The notes: generated from the letters alone by a model not told the origin. Shown: positions 9,590 to 22,385, numbered from the stretch's first letter. The stretch is DNA of 64,000 bases from Paracoccus yibinensis (GCF_030846195.1 NZ_JAVCWH010000002.1:496001-560000), one strand, 5' to 3'. Program-made: numbers and translations.

Positions 9590-9792
9590 TGTTGCCCCAG
9601 CTTCATGTCGGCATGGTATTCGGCCTCGACCTGCTTGGTGACGGCCTGGCCCATCCGCATCACGCCCTTGACCGGATCAAAGGCCATGGTCGGGCTGCCA
9701 TGCAGGGACCAGCCCTTGGACAGCGCCTCGCTGACGCGGTGGCAGAACTGCGAGGTGTCGTCCTCGGTGATGCAGCGGTAAAGGGTGGTCAC
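9586..9792 (-). CDS. Small DUF1737-type protein
   Basis: This 68-residue soluble protein begins VTTLYRCITEDDTSQFC and contains ALSKGWSLHGSPTMAFD, the pattern of short DUF1737 proteins of unknown function. I chose GTG at 9792 because GGAGG sits six bases upstream and it falls just after the nnrU-like stop; an ATG at 9828 has no ribosome site and overlaps that gene. Its stop overlaps the mch start (ATGA), so expression is coupled to mch. Confidence 0.8.
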   Translation of the reverse strand: MTTLYRCITEDDTSQFCHRVSEALSKGWSLHGSPTMAFDPVKGVMRMGQAVTKQVEAEYHADMKLGQQ

Positions 9793-9793
9793 G

Positions 9794-10342
9794 TCAGCCT
9801 CCGAATGGCCAGGGTCCGATCCAGCCATGGATCAGGCCCACGACCAGCATGACGACGACCGCGCCGACGGCCGCCATGATTTCCTTGCGGACGGGGAACG
9901 GCCCGCTGCGCCGCTTCCAGGCACCCGCGCGGTTCAGCAAGGCGATTTCCACAAGCGCCCAGCCCAGCAGCCCGCCGAACAAGATCAGCGAGGCCAGATC
10001 CCCGTTCACCAGCAGATGCGCCACGGCCCAGAGCGAGAAGCCCGTCAGTTGCGGATGGTGGATCCAGGTGGTGACGCGCGTGCCCATGCCGTCGGCGGCA
10101 TAAAGGTAGAAGGCCAGCAACATCAGCAGGTTGTTGATGCCCGTCGTCGCCGGTGAACGGCCCCACCAGACCGGGCCATCCACCTGCCCATATCCGCGGG
10201 CCATCAGGAAGACCGACAGGATCAGCAGGATCGCAACCAGCCCCTTGCCCTTGTCGCCCAGGGCGGCACGCCGTTCCGGTGCCACCCGCTTGAACAGATG
10301 GGCCGCCCACCACAGAACCAGTCCCGATATCAGCAGAACCAT
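9794..10342 (-). CDS. NnrU family integral membrane protein
   Basis: This 182-residue protein has about five hydrophobic segments. The motif IHHPQLTGFSLWAVAHLLVN is the hallmark of NnrU proteins, first linked to nitrite and nitric oxide reduction but widespread with unclear function and related to isoprenoid-type methyltransferases and reductases. It lies between mcl2 and the DUF1737 gene on the same strand, so it is probably co-transcribed with ethylmalonyl-CoA-pathway genes rather than denitrification genes. Confidence 0.88.
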   Translation of the reverse strand: MVLLISGLVLWWAAHLFKRVAPERRAALGDKGKGLVAILLILSVFLMARGYGQVDGPVWWGRSPATTGINNLLMLLAFYLYAADGMGTRVTTWIHHPQLTGFSLWAVAHLLVNGDLASLILFGGLLGWALVEIALLNRAGAWKRRSGPFPVRKEIMAAVGAVVVMLVVGLIHGWIGPWPFGG

Positions 10343-10384
10343 CTGGCTTTTCCTTTGCTGGATGTCTTGTGCCGCACCCTGCCC

Positions 10385-11227
10385 TTATCCGGCCATGGCC
10401 GCAATCGCCTTGGCGCGGTCCAACGTCTTGCGAGCGGTCTCGACATGCAGGTTCTCGACGATCTTGCCGTCCACGACGGCGACGCCCTTGCCTTCGGCAC
10501 TTGCCGTCTGGAAGGCGTCGATCTGGCGGCGGGCCAGGTCGATTTCCGCGTCCGTAGGGGCGAAGGCCTGGTTGGCGATGGCAAGCTGGGCGGGGTGGAT
10601 CAGCGTCTTGCCGTCAAAGCCCATGTCGCGGCCCTGTTCGCACTCAGTGCGCAGGCCGTCCTCGTCCTTGAAGGCGTTGAATACGCCGTCCACGATCACC
10701 TTGCCATAAGCCTTTGCCGCCAGCAGACACAGGCCAAGGCCCGCCTGCATCGGCAGCCGGTCCGGGCGAAAGCGGCTGTTCAGTTCCTTGGCAAGGTCGT
10801 TGGTGCCCATCACCATCCCCTCCAGCCGGGGATGGGCGGCGATGGCGGCTGCGTTCAGCATCCCCAGGGGCGTTTCCATCATCGCCCACAGGGGCGCGTC
10901 GGGAATGATCGCGGCCACCCGGTCCAGATCGGCAGGGCCGTCCACCTTGGGGATCAGCACGGCATCCACCGGCAGCCCCGCACAGAAGCGGGCGTCGTCT
11001 TCGCCCCATTCTGTGGCCAGACCGTTGATCCGCACGATCCGCGCGCGAGGGCCGTAATCATTGGCCAGGGCCGCGGCCAGGGCCTCCCGCGCGGCGGGCT
11101 TTTCCCCGGGCGCGACCGCATCCTCAAGATCGAAGATGATCGCGTCGGCGGGCAGCGTCTGCGCCTTTTCCATGGCCCGCGCATTGGCGGCGGGAATATA
11201 CAGAACCGAACGATAGGGACGCGCCAT
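10385..11227 (-). CDS. mcl2: HpcH/HpaI-type (3S)-malyl-CoA thioesterase
   Basis: In R. sphaeroides Mcl2 hydrolyses (3S)-malyl-CoA to malate and CoA after the Mcl1 step. This 280-residue protein has the family barrel motifs SVLYIPA, IIFDLEDAV, IPKV, METPLGM (E118) and GTNDLAKEL (D144), and ends with DGKTLIHPAQL and VENLHVETAR, which resemble Mcl2 more than the lyase Mcl1. The ATG at 11227 has AGGAGG upstream. It leads an apparent operon mcl2-nnrU-DUF1737-mch. A citrate-lyase-beta-like lyase is the alternative. Confidence 0.82.
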   Translation of the reverse strand: MARPYRSVLYIPAANARAMEKAQTLPADAIIFDLEDAVAPGEKPAAREALAAALANDYGPRARIVRINGLATEWGEDDARFCAGLPVDAVLIPKVDGPADLDRVAAIIPDAPLWAMMETPLGMLNAAAIAAHPRLEGMVMGTNDLAKELNSRFRPDRLPMQAGLGLCLLAAKAYGKVIVDGVFNAFKDEDGLRTECEQGRDMGFDGKTLIHPAQLAIANQAFAPTDAEIDLARRQIDAFQTASAEGKGVAVVDGKIVENLHVETARKTLDRAKAIAAMAG

Positions 11228-11308
11228 CAGATCCTCCTCGCAATAATCTTGCGCGACGCTGCCCTGCGGCGCCAGATTTGGCAAGCGCAAAATTGCTGCG
11301 CTGCGGCG

Positions 11309-12055
11309 TCAGGCCAGTGCCTGCCAGATCAGCCGCAGCGACACCGCCAGCAGACCCCAGGTGATCAGCCTGTAGAACAGCGCCTCGGGGATGATCCTGA
11401 CCAGCCGCAAGCCTGCCCAGACCGACAGCAGCGCGACCGGCATCAGCACGGCGGCGGCCCGAAGGTTGCCGGGCGACAACTGTCCAAGCGCGGCATAGGG
11501 GATCAGCTTGACCAAGTTGCAGACCGCAAAGAACCAGGTGGTCGTCCCCGCATAGGTCAGCGCGGACAGCCGCAGCGGTTGGACATAGACCTGCCAGGGC
11601 GGCGCGCCCGCATGGCTGACAAAGCTGGTATATCCCGACAGCAGGCCCCAGCCCGTGCCGCGCGCATAGGACGGGGAACGCCTCTCGCCCTTCAGCGGGG
11701 GCCGGATCAGCGCGTTCAGCGCAAAGATCAGCCCGACCGCGCCGACGATGAAGGTGACGCCATCCACCGGCACCACATGCGCCCCGGCCCAGCCGATGCC
11801 GATCCCCGCAAGGGCGCCGGGCAGCGCGGTGGCCAGCACCCGCATGTCGAAATTCCACCTGAACGCCATCAGCCCGCCCATGTCGGACACCACATAGATG
11901 GGCAGCATCAGCCCCGCCGCCTGCACCGGCGACATGACCAGCGACAAGACCGGCACCGATATCAAGCCGACCATCGCCAGCCCGCCCTTGGCAAGCCCAA
12001 CTGCGGCTGCGGCGATCACGGCCAGCACCCAGCCCCAAACGGTCAAATCCAGCAT
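11309..12055 (-). CDS. TauE/SafE family membrane permease
   Basis: This 248-residue protein has about eight predicted transmembrane helices and two related halves, with GLAKGGLAMVGLISVP near the N-terminus and GLLSGYTSFVSHAGAPPWQVYV in the middle, typical of TauE/SafE (DUF81) permeases that export sulfite or organosulfur anions. The substrate cannot be read from sequence. I start at the ATG at 12055; longer readings cover the mdh promoter region. It is divergent from mdh. Confidence 0.88.
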   Translation of the reverse strand: MLDLTVWGWVLAVIAAAAVGLAKGGLAMVGLISVPVLSLVMSPVQAAGLMLPIYVVSDMGGLMAFRWNFDMRVLATALPGALAGIGIGWAGAHVVPVDGVTFIVGAVGLIFALNALIRPPLKGERRSPSYARGTGWGLLSGYTSFVSHAGAPPWQVYVQPLRLSALTYAGTTTWFFAVCNLVKLIPYAALGQLSPGNLRAAAVLMPVALLSVWAGLRLVRIIPEALFYRLITWGLLAVSLRLIWQALA

Positions 12056-12153
12056 GGCGATCCCCCTGTCCGCCGGCAGGAATGCGGCCCCGCGCCCGCT
12101 TTGGCAAGTGTCAGCGCCAACAGTGGCTTGCGATTTCTTGCGCGACCCCGTAA

Positions 12154-13155
<1,002 letters not shown>

Positions 13156-13173
13156 ACCGGCCCGACACGGACG

Positions 13174-13199
13174 AGGCGCGCCCCCTTGGGCGCGCCTTT
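13174..13199 (+). terminator. mdh terminator
   Basis: A perfect 10-bp G/C-rich stem (13174-13183 with 13188-13197) with a CCTT loop ends in TTT, 18 bases after the mdh stop. Confidence 0.85.
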
Positions 13200-13268
13200 G
13201 CATTTGATGTTATGCGTTTTTCGACTTCCGCCTTATCATCGCCCCGTTCCTTGCAACCGGAGGCGACC

Positions 13269-13604
13269 ATGAACCGGACCGTTCTGCCTGCTGCCCTGTT
13301 TTCCGTCATTTTCCTGACCGCCTGCCAGGCGCCGCCCACCAGCCCGCGCCCGACCGACCAGCTGCCGTTCATGGGCACATGGGATTGCGGCGCGACCACC
13401 ATGACATTCACGCCGACGTCCTATATCCCCTCGAACGAGGCCGCGCCGATCACGATCCGCAGCTTTTCGACCCAGAACCGCGCCACCACGATGACCCTGG
13501 CCGATGGCGCGGTGATCCAGGTGCAGTGGCAAAACGACAATCAAATGACGTTTACATCGGAAACGACCGGCGACAGCTTCGACTGTGCCCGCGTCGCTGG
13601 CTGA
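13269..13604 (+). CDS. Small lipoprotein between mdh and sucC
   Basis: This 111-residue protein has a lipoprotein signal ending FLTAC and a mature domain starting near MGTWDCGATTMTFTP, a lipocalin-like or small beta-barrel pattern with a second cysteine at the end (SFDCA) that could pair with WDC. GGAGG precedes the ATG at 13269; an upstream ATG at 13212 overlaps the terminator region and is unlikely. I do not recognise the exact family. It stands alone between the mdh terminator and the suc regulatory region. Confidence 0.8.
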   Translation: MNRTVLPAALFSVIFLTACQAPPTSPRPTDQLPFMGTWDCGATTMTFTPTSYIPSNEAAPITIRSFSTQNRATTMTLADGAVIQVQWQNDNQMTFTSETTGDSFDCARVAG

Positions 13605-13633
13605 AGGTTAAGCGAATCCTGCAATTTCGGCGT

Positions 13634-13666
13634 TTGTGATCACGGCATTTCAGGCTGTGATCACAA
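13634..13666. promoter_or_regulatory. Paired TGTGATCAC operator upstream of sucC
   Basis: TGTGATCACG at 13635 and TGTGATCACA at 13656 start 21 bp apart, the same pair, order and spacing as at 8487 and 8508 upstream of sdhC. It lies 112-142 bp upstream of the sucC ATG. Shared arrangement at two TCA operons argues strongly for one regulator binding both. Confidence 0.78.
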
Positions 13667-13776
13667 TCGGCTGGTTCCCGCGTTTTTCGGCGCGTTCCCG
13701 ATCAAATCGTTTTTCGTTCGCCCCCCGGATGTGGCAAGAGGCCGCGAAATCTGCCGAACCGAAAAAGGGGGTCAGG

Positions 13777-14969
<1,193 letters not shown>

Positions 14970-14970
<1 letters not shown>

Positions 14971-15485
14971 TGAGCGACTCGCCGTCGGAATATCTGTATC
15001 GTGCAGACTTGAGGCGAAGCCATGAGTTGTCTTTTGACCTCATGTGTTATGGCTCTACGCTGTTTCCAGCTTTCGACGGCACTCTCTCTACGACAATCGC
15101 TATCGTAATACGCAAGCTTACGGAATTTGCTCCGGCGGCAAGGCGTATCTTACATCTAGAGCAACCGTGCGTGGAAATTCGGGAGAAACTCTTAACCACC
15201 AATCCACGATATAAGACAGAAGGACATCGCTATCCTTATGTCGCTATCCCTGTGATCTGGGCGCTAAATGGAATAATTCATGCGAAGGATATTTGGGTCA
15301 ACCACCTCCGTGACTCAGAAAACCAAGCATGGCAGCCAAATGGCGCATTTCACCTGATTGGATTTGGCTTTGAGACGGACCAACGACGTGTTGAACATGT
15401 CGATTTGTTCGCTTTCGCAAATGGTTATCTCTCGCGCCCTGGGCACTACATGAACGACTTTTTCGAAAGAAAGGGGAGAGGCTGA
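14970..15485 (+). CDS. Unknown protein inserted between sucC and sucD
   Basis: This 171-residue soluble protein is unrecognised. It has no signal peptide, membrane helix or metal motif, and is fairly rich in His, Phe, Tyr and Arg. Its ATG overlaps the sucC stop and its end carries the ribosome site for sucD (GGGGAGAGG), so it is embedded in the operon. Codon use is very different: I count 116 G+C in 240 bases at 15001-15240, far below both neighbours, with rare codons such as ATA, TTA and AGA. This points to recent acquisition from a lower-GC source. Confidence 0.8.
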
Positions 15486-15486
15486 T

Positions 15487-16371
<885 letters not shown>

Positions 16372-16440
16372 CGCAACCCCTGGCGCGGCGCGCGCGTTCC
16401 CCCGGCTGAGCAATCGCTCTGTAACCACAGGAGATTAAAG

Positions 16441-16788
16441 ATGAAGATGCTTTCCGCGACAATCATCGCCTCGACTGTCGTTCTGGGGGCCTGCGCGCCC
16501 GAGCCGATCACCCGCGTCGAGACCACCGTGACCACCAGCCCGGTCGATACCGAGGCCCTGGGGGCGGCGACCGGCCTGCCCGCCGATGCCGTGGTGGGCG
16601 TGACGCGGACGGGCAACCAGTATGTGGTCTTCTACCGCGACGACGCGGTGACGGCCGAACAGCTGGAAGCCGCGCCCGCCACGATCTGCGCCAACACCGC
16701 CTCGACCGTGTTCACCGCCGATCCGATCGACACGACCGGGCCGCAATTCGCCACCGGCGTGCAGCGCATGACCGTCACCTGTGCGTGA
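16441..16788 (+). CDS. Small lipoprotein, first of a tandem family
   Basis: This 115-residue protein has a lipobox (VVLGAC) and a compact mature domain. The stretch VVFYRDD..T.EQLEAAP.TIC and the end MTVTCA recur in variant form in the next two genes, suggesting a tandem family with two conserved cysteines that may form a disulfide. AGGAG precedes the ATG. It lies in the suc operon between sucD and sucA. Function is unknown. Confidence 0.8.
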   Translation: MKMLSATIIASTVVLGACAPEPITRVETTVTTSPVDTEALGAATGLPADAVVGVTRTGNQYVVFYRDDAVTAEQLEAAPATICANTASTVFTADPIDTTGPQFATGVQRMTVTCA

Positions 16789-16801
16789 CGCGATTTAAAA
16801 G

Positions 16802-16833
16802 CCGGTGCCCCTGGCTTAAGTAGGGGGCACCGG
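16802..16833. other. Strong hairpin between lipoprotein genes
   Basis: A perfect 10-bp stem (16802-16811 with 16824-16833) closes a 12-base loop. On the plus strand it is followed by AAACC, not T's; the T-rich tail (CTTTTAAA) is on the minus strand. It could stabilise the upstream mRNA end, attenuate, or stop antisense transcription. Confidence 0.6.
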
Positions 16834-16894
16834 AAACCAGGGGGAAGATGTGGACGACCAGCCGCAGCACGCAGTCAGAATTTCGGAGGGGACC

Positions 16895-17245
16895 ATGCCC
16901 CGGACCGGCGGCTGCATCGCGCCCTTGTCGCTGGCCGCGCTGCTGGCGCTGACCGCCTGTGGCCGCGCGCCCACCGATGACATCCTGCGCGGCGGCATCC
17001 CTGCCATGACGAACCTGCATCAGGCCAGCACCCTGCCCCCCGAATCCGTGCGCACCGTCGCGCGGCGGGATTTCGGCTGGCGGCTGATCTATCACCCTGC
17101 CCGCGCGCCCGCCGGGGCCGACCAGGGCGCGGCCCGTGCGCTGTGCGGGCTGGAACGCCGCGCGGTCGCCCGGATCGAGCGTATCCCCCGTGTCGATCCC
17201 TATGCCGATCCCGGCGCGGCCATCATCGACGTTTATTGTGCCTGA
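16895..17245 (+). CDS. Small lipoprotein, second of a tandem family
   Basis: This 116-residue protein has a lipobox (LLALTAC) and a mature domain whose core (RLIYHPAR followed by ALC and ending IIDVYCA) lines up with the genes on either side. GGAGGG sits four bases before the ATG at 16895, which decides against an ATG at 16850. It lies in the suc operon; function is unknown. Confidence 0.78.
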   Translation: MPRTGGCIAPLSLAALLALTACGRAPTDDILRGGIPAMTNLHQASTLPPESVRTVARRDFGWRLIYHPARAPAGADQGAARALCGLERRAVARIERIPRVDPYADPGAAIIDVYCA

Positions 17246-17252
17246 GGCGGTC

Positions 17253-17714
17253 ATGACATCCAGCTTTCCTGCCAAACCCTCCGTTCTTGCCCGCCTGTCG
17301 GTGCTTCTGCCGGCCGCGCTTCTGGCGGGTTGCGTGCAGATGACGCCGGCGGGCCAGCAGCCTGCCCCCGTGGCCCCCGCCCCTGCGCCCGTCGTCCCAC
17401 CCGTGGCCACAATGCCCGTTCCGCAATCGCCGCAGGTGGTCGCACCCCCTGCCCCTGCCCTGCCGACCGGCCCCGTGGACAGCCGCACCGGCCTGCACCA
17501 GGCCGCGGTGATCGCTGTAACCGGGGATGCCGACAGCCGCTTCACCGTGCTGTTCCGCCCCGCCCGGACCGACGCCGGCAAGATCGAGGCCGCGCCCGTG
17601 CAACTGTGCCGCAGCGCCGGGCGGGGCCTGGAGGACAGCCGCACCAACAAGCCGGGCGCAGGCAGCGCCATGCCCGGCGTCCAGATGATGATCGTCACAT
17701 GCAGCGCCGCCTGA
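17253..17714 (+). CDS. Small Pro-rich lipoprotein, third of a tandem family
   Basis: This 153-residue protein has a lipobox (ALLAGC), then a Pro/Ala/Val-rich linker of about 55 residues that may span from the membrane, then a domain with FTVLFRPAR, KIEAAPVQLC and the end MMIVTCSAA, matching the two preceding genes. The linker is missing in those two. The ATG at 17253 follows the previous stop by eight bases. It is the last gene before sucA. Confidence 0.78.
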   Translation: MTSSFPAKPSVLARLSVLLPAALLAGCVQMTPAGQQPAPVAPAPAPVVPPVATMPVPQSPQVVAPPAPALPTGPVDSRTGLHQAAVIAVTGDADSRFTVLFRPARTDAGKIEAAPVQLCRSAGRGLEDSRTNKPGAGSAMPGVQMMIVTCSAA

Positions 17715-17757
17715 CGCCGCCCCCCTTTCAACCCATGCGTCAAGGACGCGAAGCCAC

Positions 17758-20724
17758 ATGACCGACCAACCCAACAACGCCGATTTCCACGACTCGTCCT
17801 TCCTGCAAGGGCACAACGCGGCCTATATCGAGCAGCTTTATGGCCAGTGGGCGCAGAACCCCGCTGCCTTCGATGCCGCCTGGGACGCCTTCTTCCGCAG
17901 CCTGGGCGATGCCGGAGAGGATGCCGCGCGCGAGGCCGAGGGCGCGAGCTGGAAGCGCGCCGACTGGCCGCCGATGCCGTCGGATGAGACCACGGCCGCG
18001 CTGACCGGCGAATGGCCGATGGCCTCGAAGGTCGAGGCCACTGCCGCGATGAAGAAGATCGCCGCCAAGGCCGAGGAAAAGGGCGTCAGCCTGACCGAGG
18101 ACAAGATGCGTCAGGCCGTGCTGGATTCGATCCGCGCGCTGATGCTGATCCGCGCCTTCCGCATCCGGGGCCACCTGCACGCGAACCTGGACCCCCTGGG
18201 CCTGCGCGACGTGCCCGACCATGGAGAGCTGAACCCCGAAACCTATGGCTTCGGTCCCGGCGACATGGACCGGCCGATCTTCATCGACAACGTCCTGGGC
18301 CTGGAAATCGCGTCGATCCGCCAGATCACCGACCTGATGCAGCGGACCTATTGCGGCACCTTCGCGATCCAGTTCATGCATATCTCGAACCCCGAGGAAG
18401 CTGCCTGGCTGAAGGAACGGATCGAGGGTTACGGCAAGGAAATCCAGTTCACCCAGGAAGGCCGCCGCGCCATCCTGAACAAGCTGGTCGAGGCCGAGGG
18501 CTTCGAGAAGTTCCTGCATGTCAAATACATGGGCACCAAGCGTTTCGGCCTTGACGGGGGCGAGGCGCTGATCCCGGCGATGGAACAGATCATCAAGCGC
18601 GGCGGCGCGCTTGGCGTGAAGGAAATCGTCGTGGGCATGCCGCATCGCGGCCGCCTGTCGGTGCTGGCCAACGTGATGTCGAAGCCCTATCGCGCGATCT
18701 TCCACGAATTCCAGGGCGGCTCCTTCAAGCCCGAGGACGTGGACGGCTCGGGCGACGTGAAATACCACCTGGGCGCCTCAAGCGACCGGGAATTCGACGG
18801 CAACAGCGTCCACCTGTCGCTGACCGCCAACCCCAGCCACCTGGAGGCCGTGAACCCCGTCGTGCTGGGCAAGGCGCGGGCCAAGGGTGACCAGCTTTCC
18901 GACACCCATGACCGCACGGCGGTGCTGCCGATCCTGCTGCATGGCGATGCGGCCTTCGCGGGCCAGGGCGTGGTGGCCGAATGCCTGCAGCTTTCGGGCA
19001 TCAAGGGCCATCGCACCGGCGGCTGCATCCATATTGTCGTGAACAACCAGATCGGCTTCACCACCGCCCCGCATTTCAGCCGCACCTCGCCCTATCCGAC
19101 CGACATCGCGCTGATGGTCGAGGCGCCGATCTTCCATGTGAACGGCGACGATCCCGAGGCCGTGGTCCATGCCGCCAAGGTCGCGACCGAGTTCCGCCAG
19201 AAGTTCCACAAGGACGTGGTGCTGGACATCTTCTGCTATCGCCGCTTCGGTCACAACGAGGGTGACGAGCCGATGTTCACCAACCCGGCGATGTACAACC
19301 GCATCAAGGGCCACAAGACCACGCTGCAGCTGTACACCGAACGCCTGGTCGCCGACGGCCTGATCCCCGAGGGCGAGATCGAGGACATGAAGGCCGCGTT
19401 CCAGAACCACCTGAACGAGGAATTCGAGATCGGCAAGAACTACAAGCCGAACAAGGCCGACTGGCTGGACGGCAAGTGGTCGGGCCTTGATCGCGAGGGC
19501 GCCGAATATGTCTCGGGCGAGACCGGGATCGAACCCTCGACCATGGCCCAGATCGGCCGCGCGCTGACCACCGTTCCCGAAGGCCACAACCTGCACAAGA
19601 CCGTGGGCCGCCTGCTGGAAGCCAAGCGCCAGATGTTCGAAACCGGCGAAGGCTTCGACTGGGCGACGGGCGAGGCCCTGGCCTTCGGATCGCTGCTCTT
19701 GGAAGGCAAGGGGGTGCGGCTGGCAGGCCAGGACAGCACGCGCGGCACCTTCAGCCAGCGTCATTCCGCCTTTATCGACCAGAAGACCGAGAACCGCTAT
19801 TACCCGCTGAACCACATCGCGGAAGGCCAGGCGCATTACGAGGTCATCGACTCGATGCTGTCGGAATACGCGGTGCTGGGCTTCGAATACGGCTATTCGC
19901 TGGCCGAACCGAATGCCCTGGTGATGTGGGAAGCGCAGTTCGGCGACTTCGCCAACGGCGCGCAGATCATGTTCGACCAGTTCATCTCCTCGGGCGAGAA
20001 GAAATGGCTGCGCATGTCGGGCCTGGTGATGCTGCTGCCCCACGGCTTCGAGGGCCAGGGACCGGAGCATTCCTCCGCGCGCCTGGAACGCTTCCTGCAG
20101 ATGTGCGCCGAGGACAACTGGATCGTCGCCAACTGCACGACGCCGGCCAACTATTTCCACATCCTGCGCCGCCAGATGCACCGCCGGTTCCGCAAGCCGC
20201 TGGTGCTGATGACGCCGAAGTCGCTGCTGCGCCATCCCAAGGCCGTCAGCAAGGCCGCCGATTTCCAGACCGGATCGACCTTCCACCGCGTGCTGTGGGA
20301 CGACGCCCAGCAGGGCAGTTCCGACATCACGCTGGTGCCCGATCACCGCATCCGCCGCGTCGTGATCTGTTCGGGCAAGGTTTACTATGACCTGCTAAAG
20401 GCGCGGGACGAGGCTGGGATCGACGACATCTACCTGCTGCGTCTGGAACAGTTCTATCCTTTCCCGGCGCAGTCGATGGTCAAGGAACTGGCCCGCTTCA
20501 AGGACGCCGAGATCGTCTGGTGCCAGGAGGAACCCAAGAACCAGGGCGGGTGGAGCTTTGTCGAGCCTTACCTGGAATGGTCGCTGGATCGGCTGGGGGC
20601 GCGGCATAACCGCGCCCGCTATGTCGGCCGCAACGCCGCCGCATCGGTCGCCACGGGACTTGGATCGCGCCACAAGGCCGAACAGGAAGCCTTGGTGAAC
20701 GAGGCGCTGTCGCTTGAAGGATAA
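17758..20724 (+). CDS. sucA: 2-oxoglutarate dehydrogenase E1 component
   Basis: SucA is the thiamine-diphosphate E1 that decarboxylates 2-oxoglutarate and transfers succinyl groups to the lipoyl arm of SucB. It has 988 residues, as expected. The N-terminal [19 protein letters not shown] is the E2-binding part; [14 protein letters not shown] (about 293-306), [13 protein letters not shown] (about 396-408) and FGHNEGDEP mark the cofactor and substrate site. The sucB ATG is five bases after its stop. Confidence 0.98.
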   Translation: MTDQPNNADFHDSSFLQGHNAAYIEQLYGQWAQNPAAFDAAWDAFFRSLGDAGEDAAREAEGASWKRADWPPMPSDETTAALTGEWPMASKVEATAAMKKIAAKAEEKGVSLTEDKMRQAVLDSIRALMLIRAFRIRGHLHANLDPLGLRDVPDHGELNPETYGFGPGDMDRPIFIDNVLGLEIASIRQITDLMQRTYCGTFAIQFMHISNPEEAAWLKERIEGYGKEIQFTQEGRRAILNKLVEAEGFEKFLHVKYMGTKRFGLDGGEALIPAMEQIIKRGGALGVKEIVVGMPHRGRLSVLANVMSKPYRAIFHEFQGGSFKPEDVDGSGDVKYHLGASSDREFDGNSVHLSLTANPSHLEAVNPVVLGKARAKGDQLSDTHDRTAVLPILLHGDAAFAGQGVVAECLQLSGIKGHRTGGCIHIVVNNQIGFTTAPHFSRTSPYPTDIALMVEAPIFHVNGDDPEAVVHAAKVATEFRQKFHKDVVLDIFCYRRFGHNEGDEPMFTNPAMYNRIKGHKTTLQLYTERLVADGLIPEGEIEDMKAAFQNHLNEEFEIGKNYKPNKADWLDGKWSGLDREGAEYVSGETGIEPSTMAQIGRALTTVPEGHNLHKTVGRLLEAKRQMFETGEGFDWATGEALAFGSLLLEGKGVRLAGQDSTRGTFSQRHSAFIDQKTENRYYPLNHIAEGQAHYEVIDSMLSEYAVLGFEYGYSLAEPNALVMWEAQFGDFANGAQIMFDQFISSGEKKWLRMSGLVMLLPHGFEGQGPEHSSARLERFLQMCAEDNWIVANCTTPANYFHILRRQMHRRFRKPLVLMTPKSLLRHPKAVSKAADFQTGSTFHRVLWDDAQQGSSDITLVPDHRIRRVVICSGKVYYDLLKARDEAGIDDIYLLRLEQFYPFPAQSMVKELARFKDAEIVWCQEEPKNQGGWSFVEPYLEWSLDRLGARHNRARYVGRNAAASVATGLGSRHKAEQEALVNEALSLEG

Positions 20725-20728
20725 GCCG

Positions 20729-22330
20729 ATGCCTACCGAAGTCCGCGTGCCCGCCCTGGGCGAGTCCGTCACCGAGGCGACCGTCGCCACCTGGTTCAAG
20801 AAACCGGGTGACGCGGTGGCGGTGGACGAGATGCTGTGCGAGCTGGAAACCGACAAGGTGACGGTCGAGGTTCCCAGCCCCGCAGCGGGCATCCTGGCCG
20901 AGATTGTCGTGGCGGAAGGCGAAACCGTCGGACCCGACGCGCTGCTGGCCCAGATCACCGATGCCGGCAGCGACACCCCCAACACACAACAGCAGGCCGA
21001 GACGGCCCAGAAGACCCCGGAAGGACAAGAGATGAGCGGCAAATCCGTGGACGTGATGGTGCCCGCGCTTGGCGAAAGCGTGACCGAGGCGACCGTGGCC
21101 ACCTGGTTCAAGAAGGCGGGCGACACCGTCGCCATGGACGAGATGCTGTGCGAACTGGAAACCGACAAGGTCTCGGTCGAGGTTCCCAGCCCTGCCGCTG
21201 GCGTCCTGGCCGAGATCCTGGCCGAGGAAGGCGCGACCGTCGATGCCAAGGCGCGCCTGGCGATCATCACCGAAGGCGCCACCGGCAGCGCGGGCGCCTC
21301 GGCCCCCCAGCCCTCGGCCGAGAGCAAGGGCGACAACAAGGGCGCCTACGGCAATGCCGAGGCCCCGGTTGGTTCGGCCTCGGGCGGCGAGGATGGCGTG
21401 ACTGCGGGCCAGGTCGGATCGCCCGGCGCAGGCCCGGAACAGACCCAGCCCCGCACCGACGTCGAGGACGCCCCCTCGGCCAAGAAGGCCATGGCCGAAA
21501 AGGGCGTCAGCCGCGATCAGGTGACCGGCTCGGGCCGCGACGGCCGCGTGATGAAGGAAGACGTCGCCAGGGCCTCGGCCGCGCCAAAGCCCGCCGCAGT
21601 CCCGGCAGCCCCCCGCCCGGCCCAGGATGCCGCGCGCGAAGAACGTGTCAAGATGACCCGCCTGCGCCAGACCATCGCGCGGCGCCTGAAGGACGCGCAG
21701 AACACCGCGGCGATGCTGACGACCTATAACGAAGCCGACATGTCCGGCATCATGCAGCTTCGCAACGAATACAAGGACGCCTTCGAGAAGAAGCACAAGG
21801 TCAAGCTGGGCTTCATGTCCTTCTTCGTGAAGGCCTGCTGCCACGCCCTGAAGGAAGTCCCCGAGGTCAACGCGGAAATCGACGGCACCGACGTGGTCTA
21901 CAAGAACTATGTCAACATGGGCGTGGCGGTGGGCACCCCCTCGGGCCTGGTCGTTCCGGTCGTCCGCGATGCCGACCAGAAGGGCTTTGCGGCGATCGAG
22001 AAGGAAATCGGCGAACTGGGCGCCAAGGGCCGCGACGGCAAGCTGACCATGCAGGAAATGCAGGGCGGAACCTTCACCATCTCGAACGGCGGGGTTTATG
22101 GCTCGCTGATGTCCTCGCCCATCCTGAACCCCCCGCAGTCGGGGATTCTGGGGATGCACAAGATCCAGGACCGCCCGGTCGTGGTCGGCGGGCAGATCGT
22201 CATCCGCCCGATGATGTATCTGGCGCTGTCCTATGACCACCGGATCGTGGACGGCAAGGGCGCCGTGACCTTCCTGGTCCGCGTCAAGGAAGCGCTTGAA
22301 GATCCGCGCCGCCTGCTGATGGATCTGTAA
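20729..22330 (+). CDS. sucB: 2-oxoglutarate dehydrogenase E2 with two lipoyl domains
   Basis: SucB carries succinyl groups on lipoyl-lysine and forms succinyl-CoA. This 533-residue version has two near-identical lipoyl domains with lysines K43 and K147 in ETDKVTVEV and ETDKVSVEV, an Ala/Pro/Gly linker, an E3/E1-binding domain (about 248-281) and the catalytic core with H504 and D508 in [10 protein letters not shown]. coli SucB has one lipoyl domain and about 400 residues. The two domains share long runs of nucleotides, which implies a duplication. Confidence 0.97.
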   Translation: MPTEVRVPALGESVTEATVATWFKKPGDAVAVDEMLCELETDKVTVEVPSPAAGILAEIVVAEGETVGPDALLAQITDAGSDTPNTQQQAETAQKTPEGQEMSGKSVDVMVPALGESVTEATVATWFKKAGDTVAMDEMLCELETDKVSVEVPSPAAGVLAEILAEEGATVDAKARLAIITEGATGSAGASAPQPSAESKGDNKGAYGNAEAPVGSASGGEDGVTAGQVGSPGAGPEQTQPRTDVEDAPSAKKAMAEKGVSRDQVTGSGRDGRVMKEDVARASAAPKPAAVPAAPRPAQDAAREERVKMTRLRQTIARRLKDAQNTAAMLTTYNEADMSGIMQLRNEYKDAFEKKHKVKLGFMSFFVKACCHALKEVPEVNAEIDGTDVVYKNYVNMGVAVGTPSGLVVPVVRDADQKGFAAIEKEIGELGAKGRDGKLTMQEMQGGTFTISNGGVYGSLMSSPILNPPQSGILGMHKIQDRPVVVGGQIVIRPMMYLALSYDHRIVDGKGAVTFLVRVKEALEDPRRLLMDL

Positions 22331-22385
22331 GACCAGGTGCGCTGCCATGCCGGCGGCGCCATCCTTTCAGCAACAGGAGACAGCC

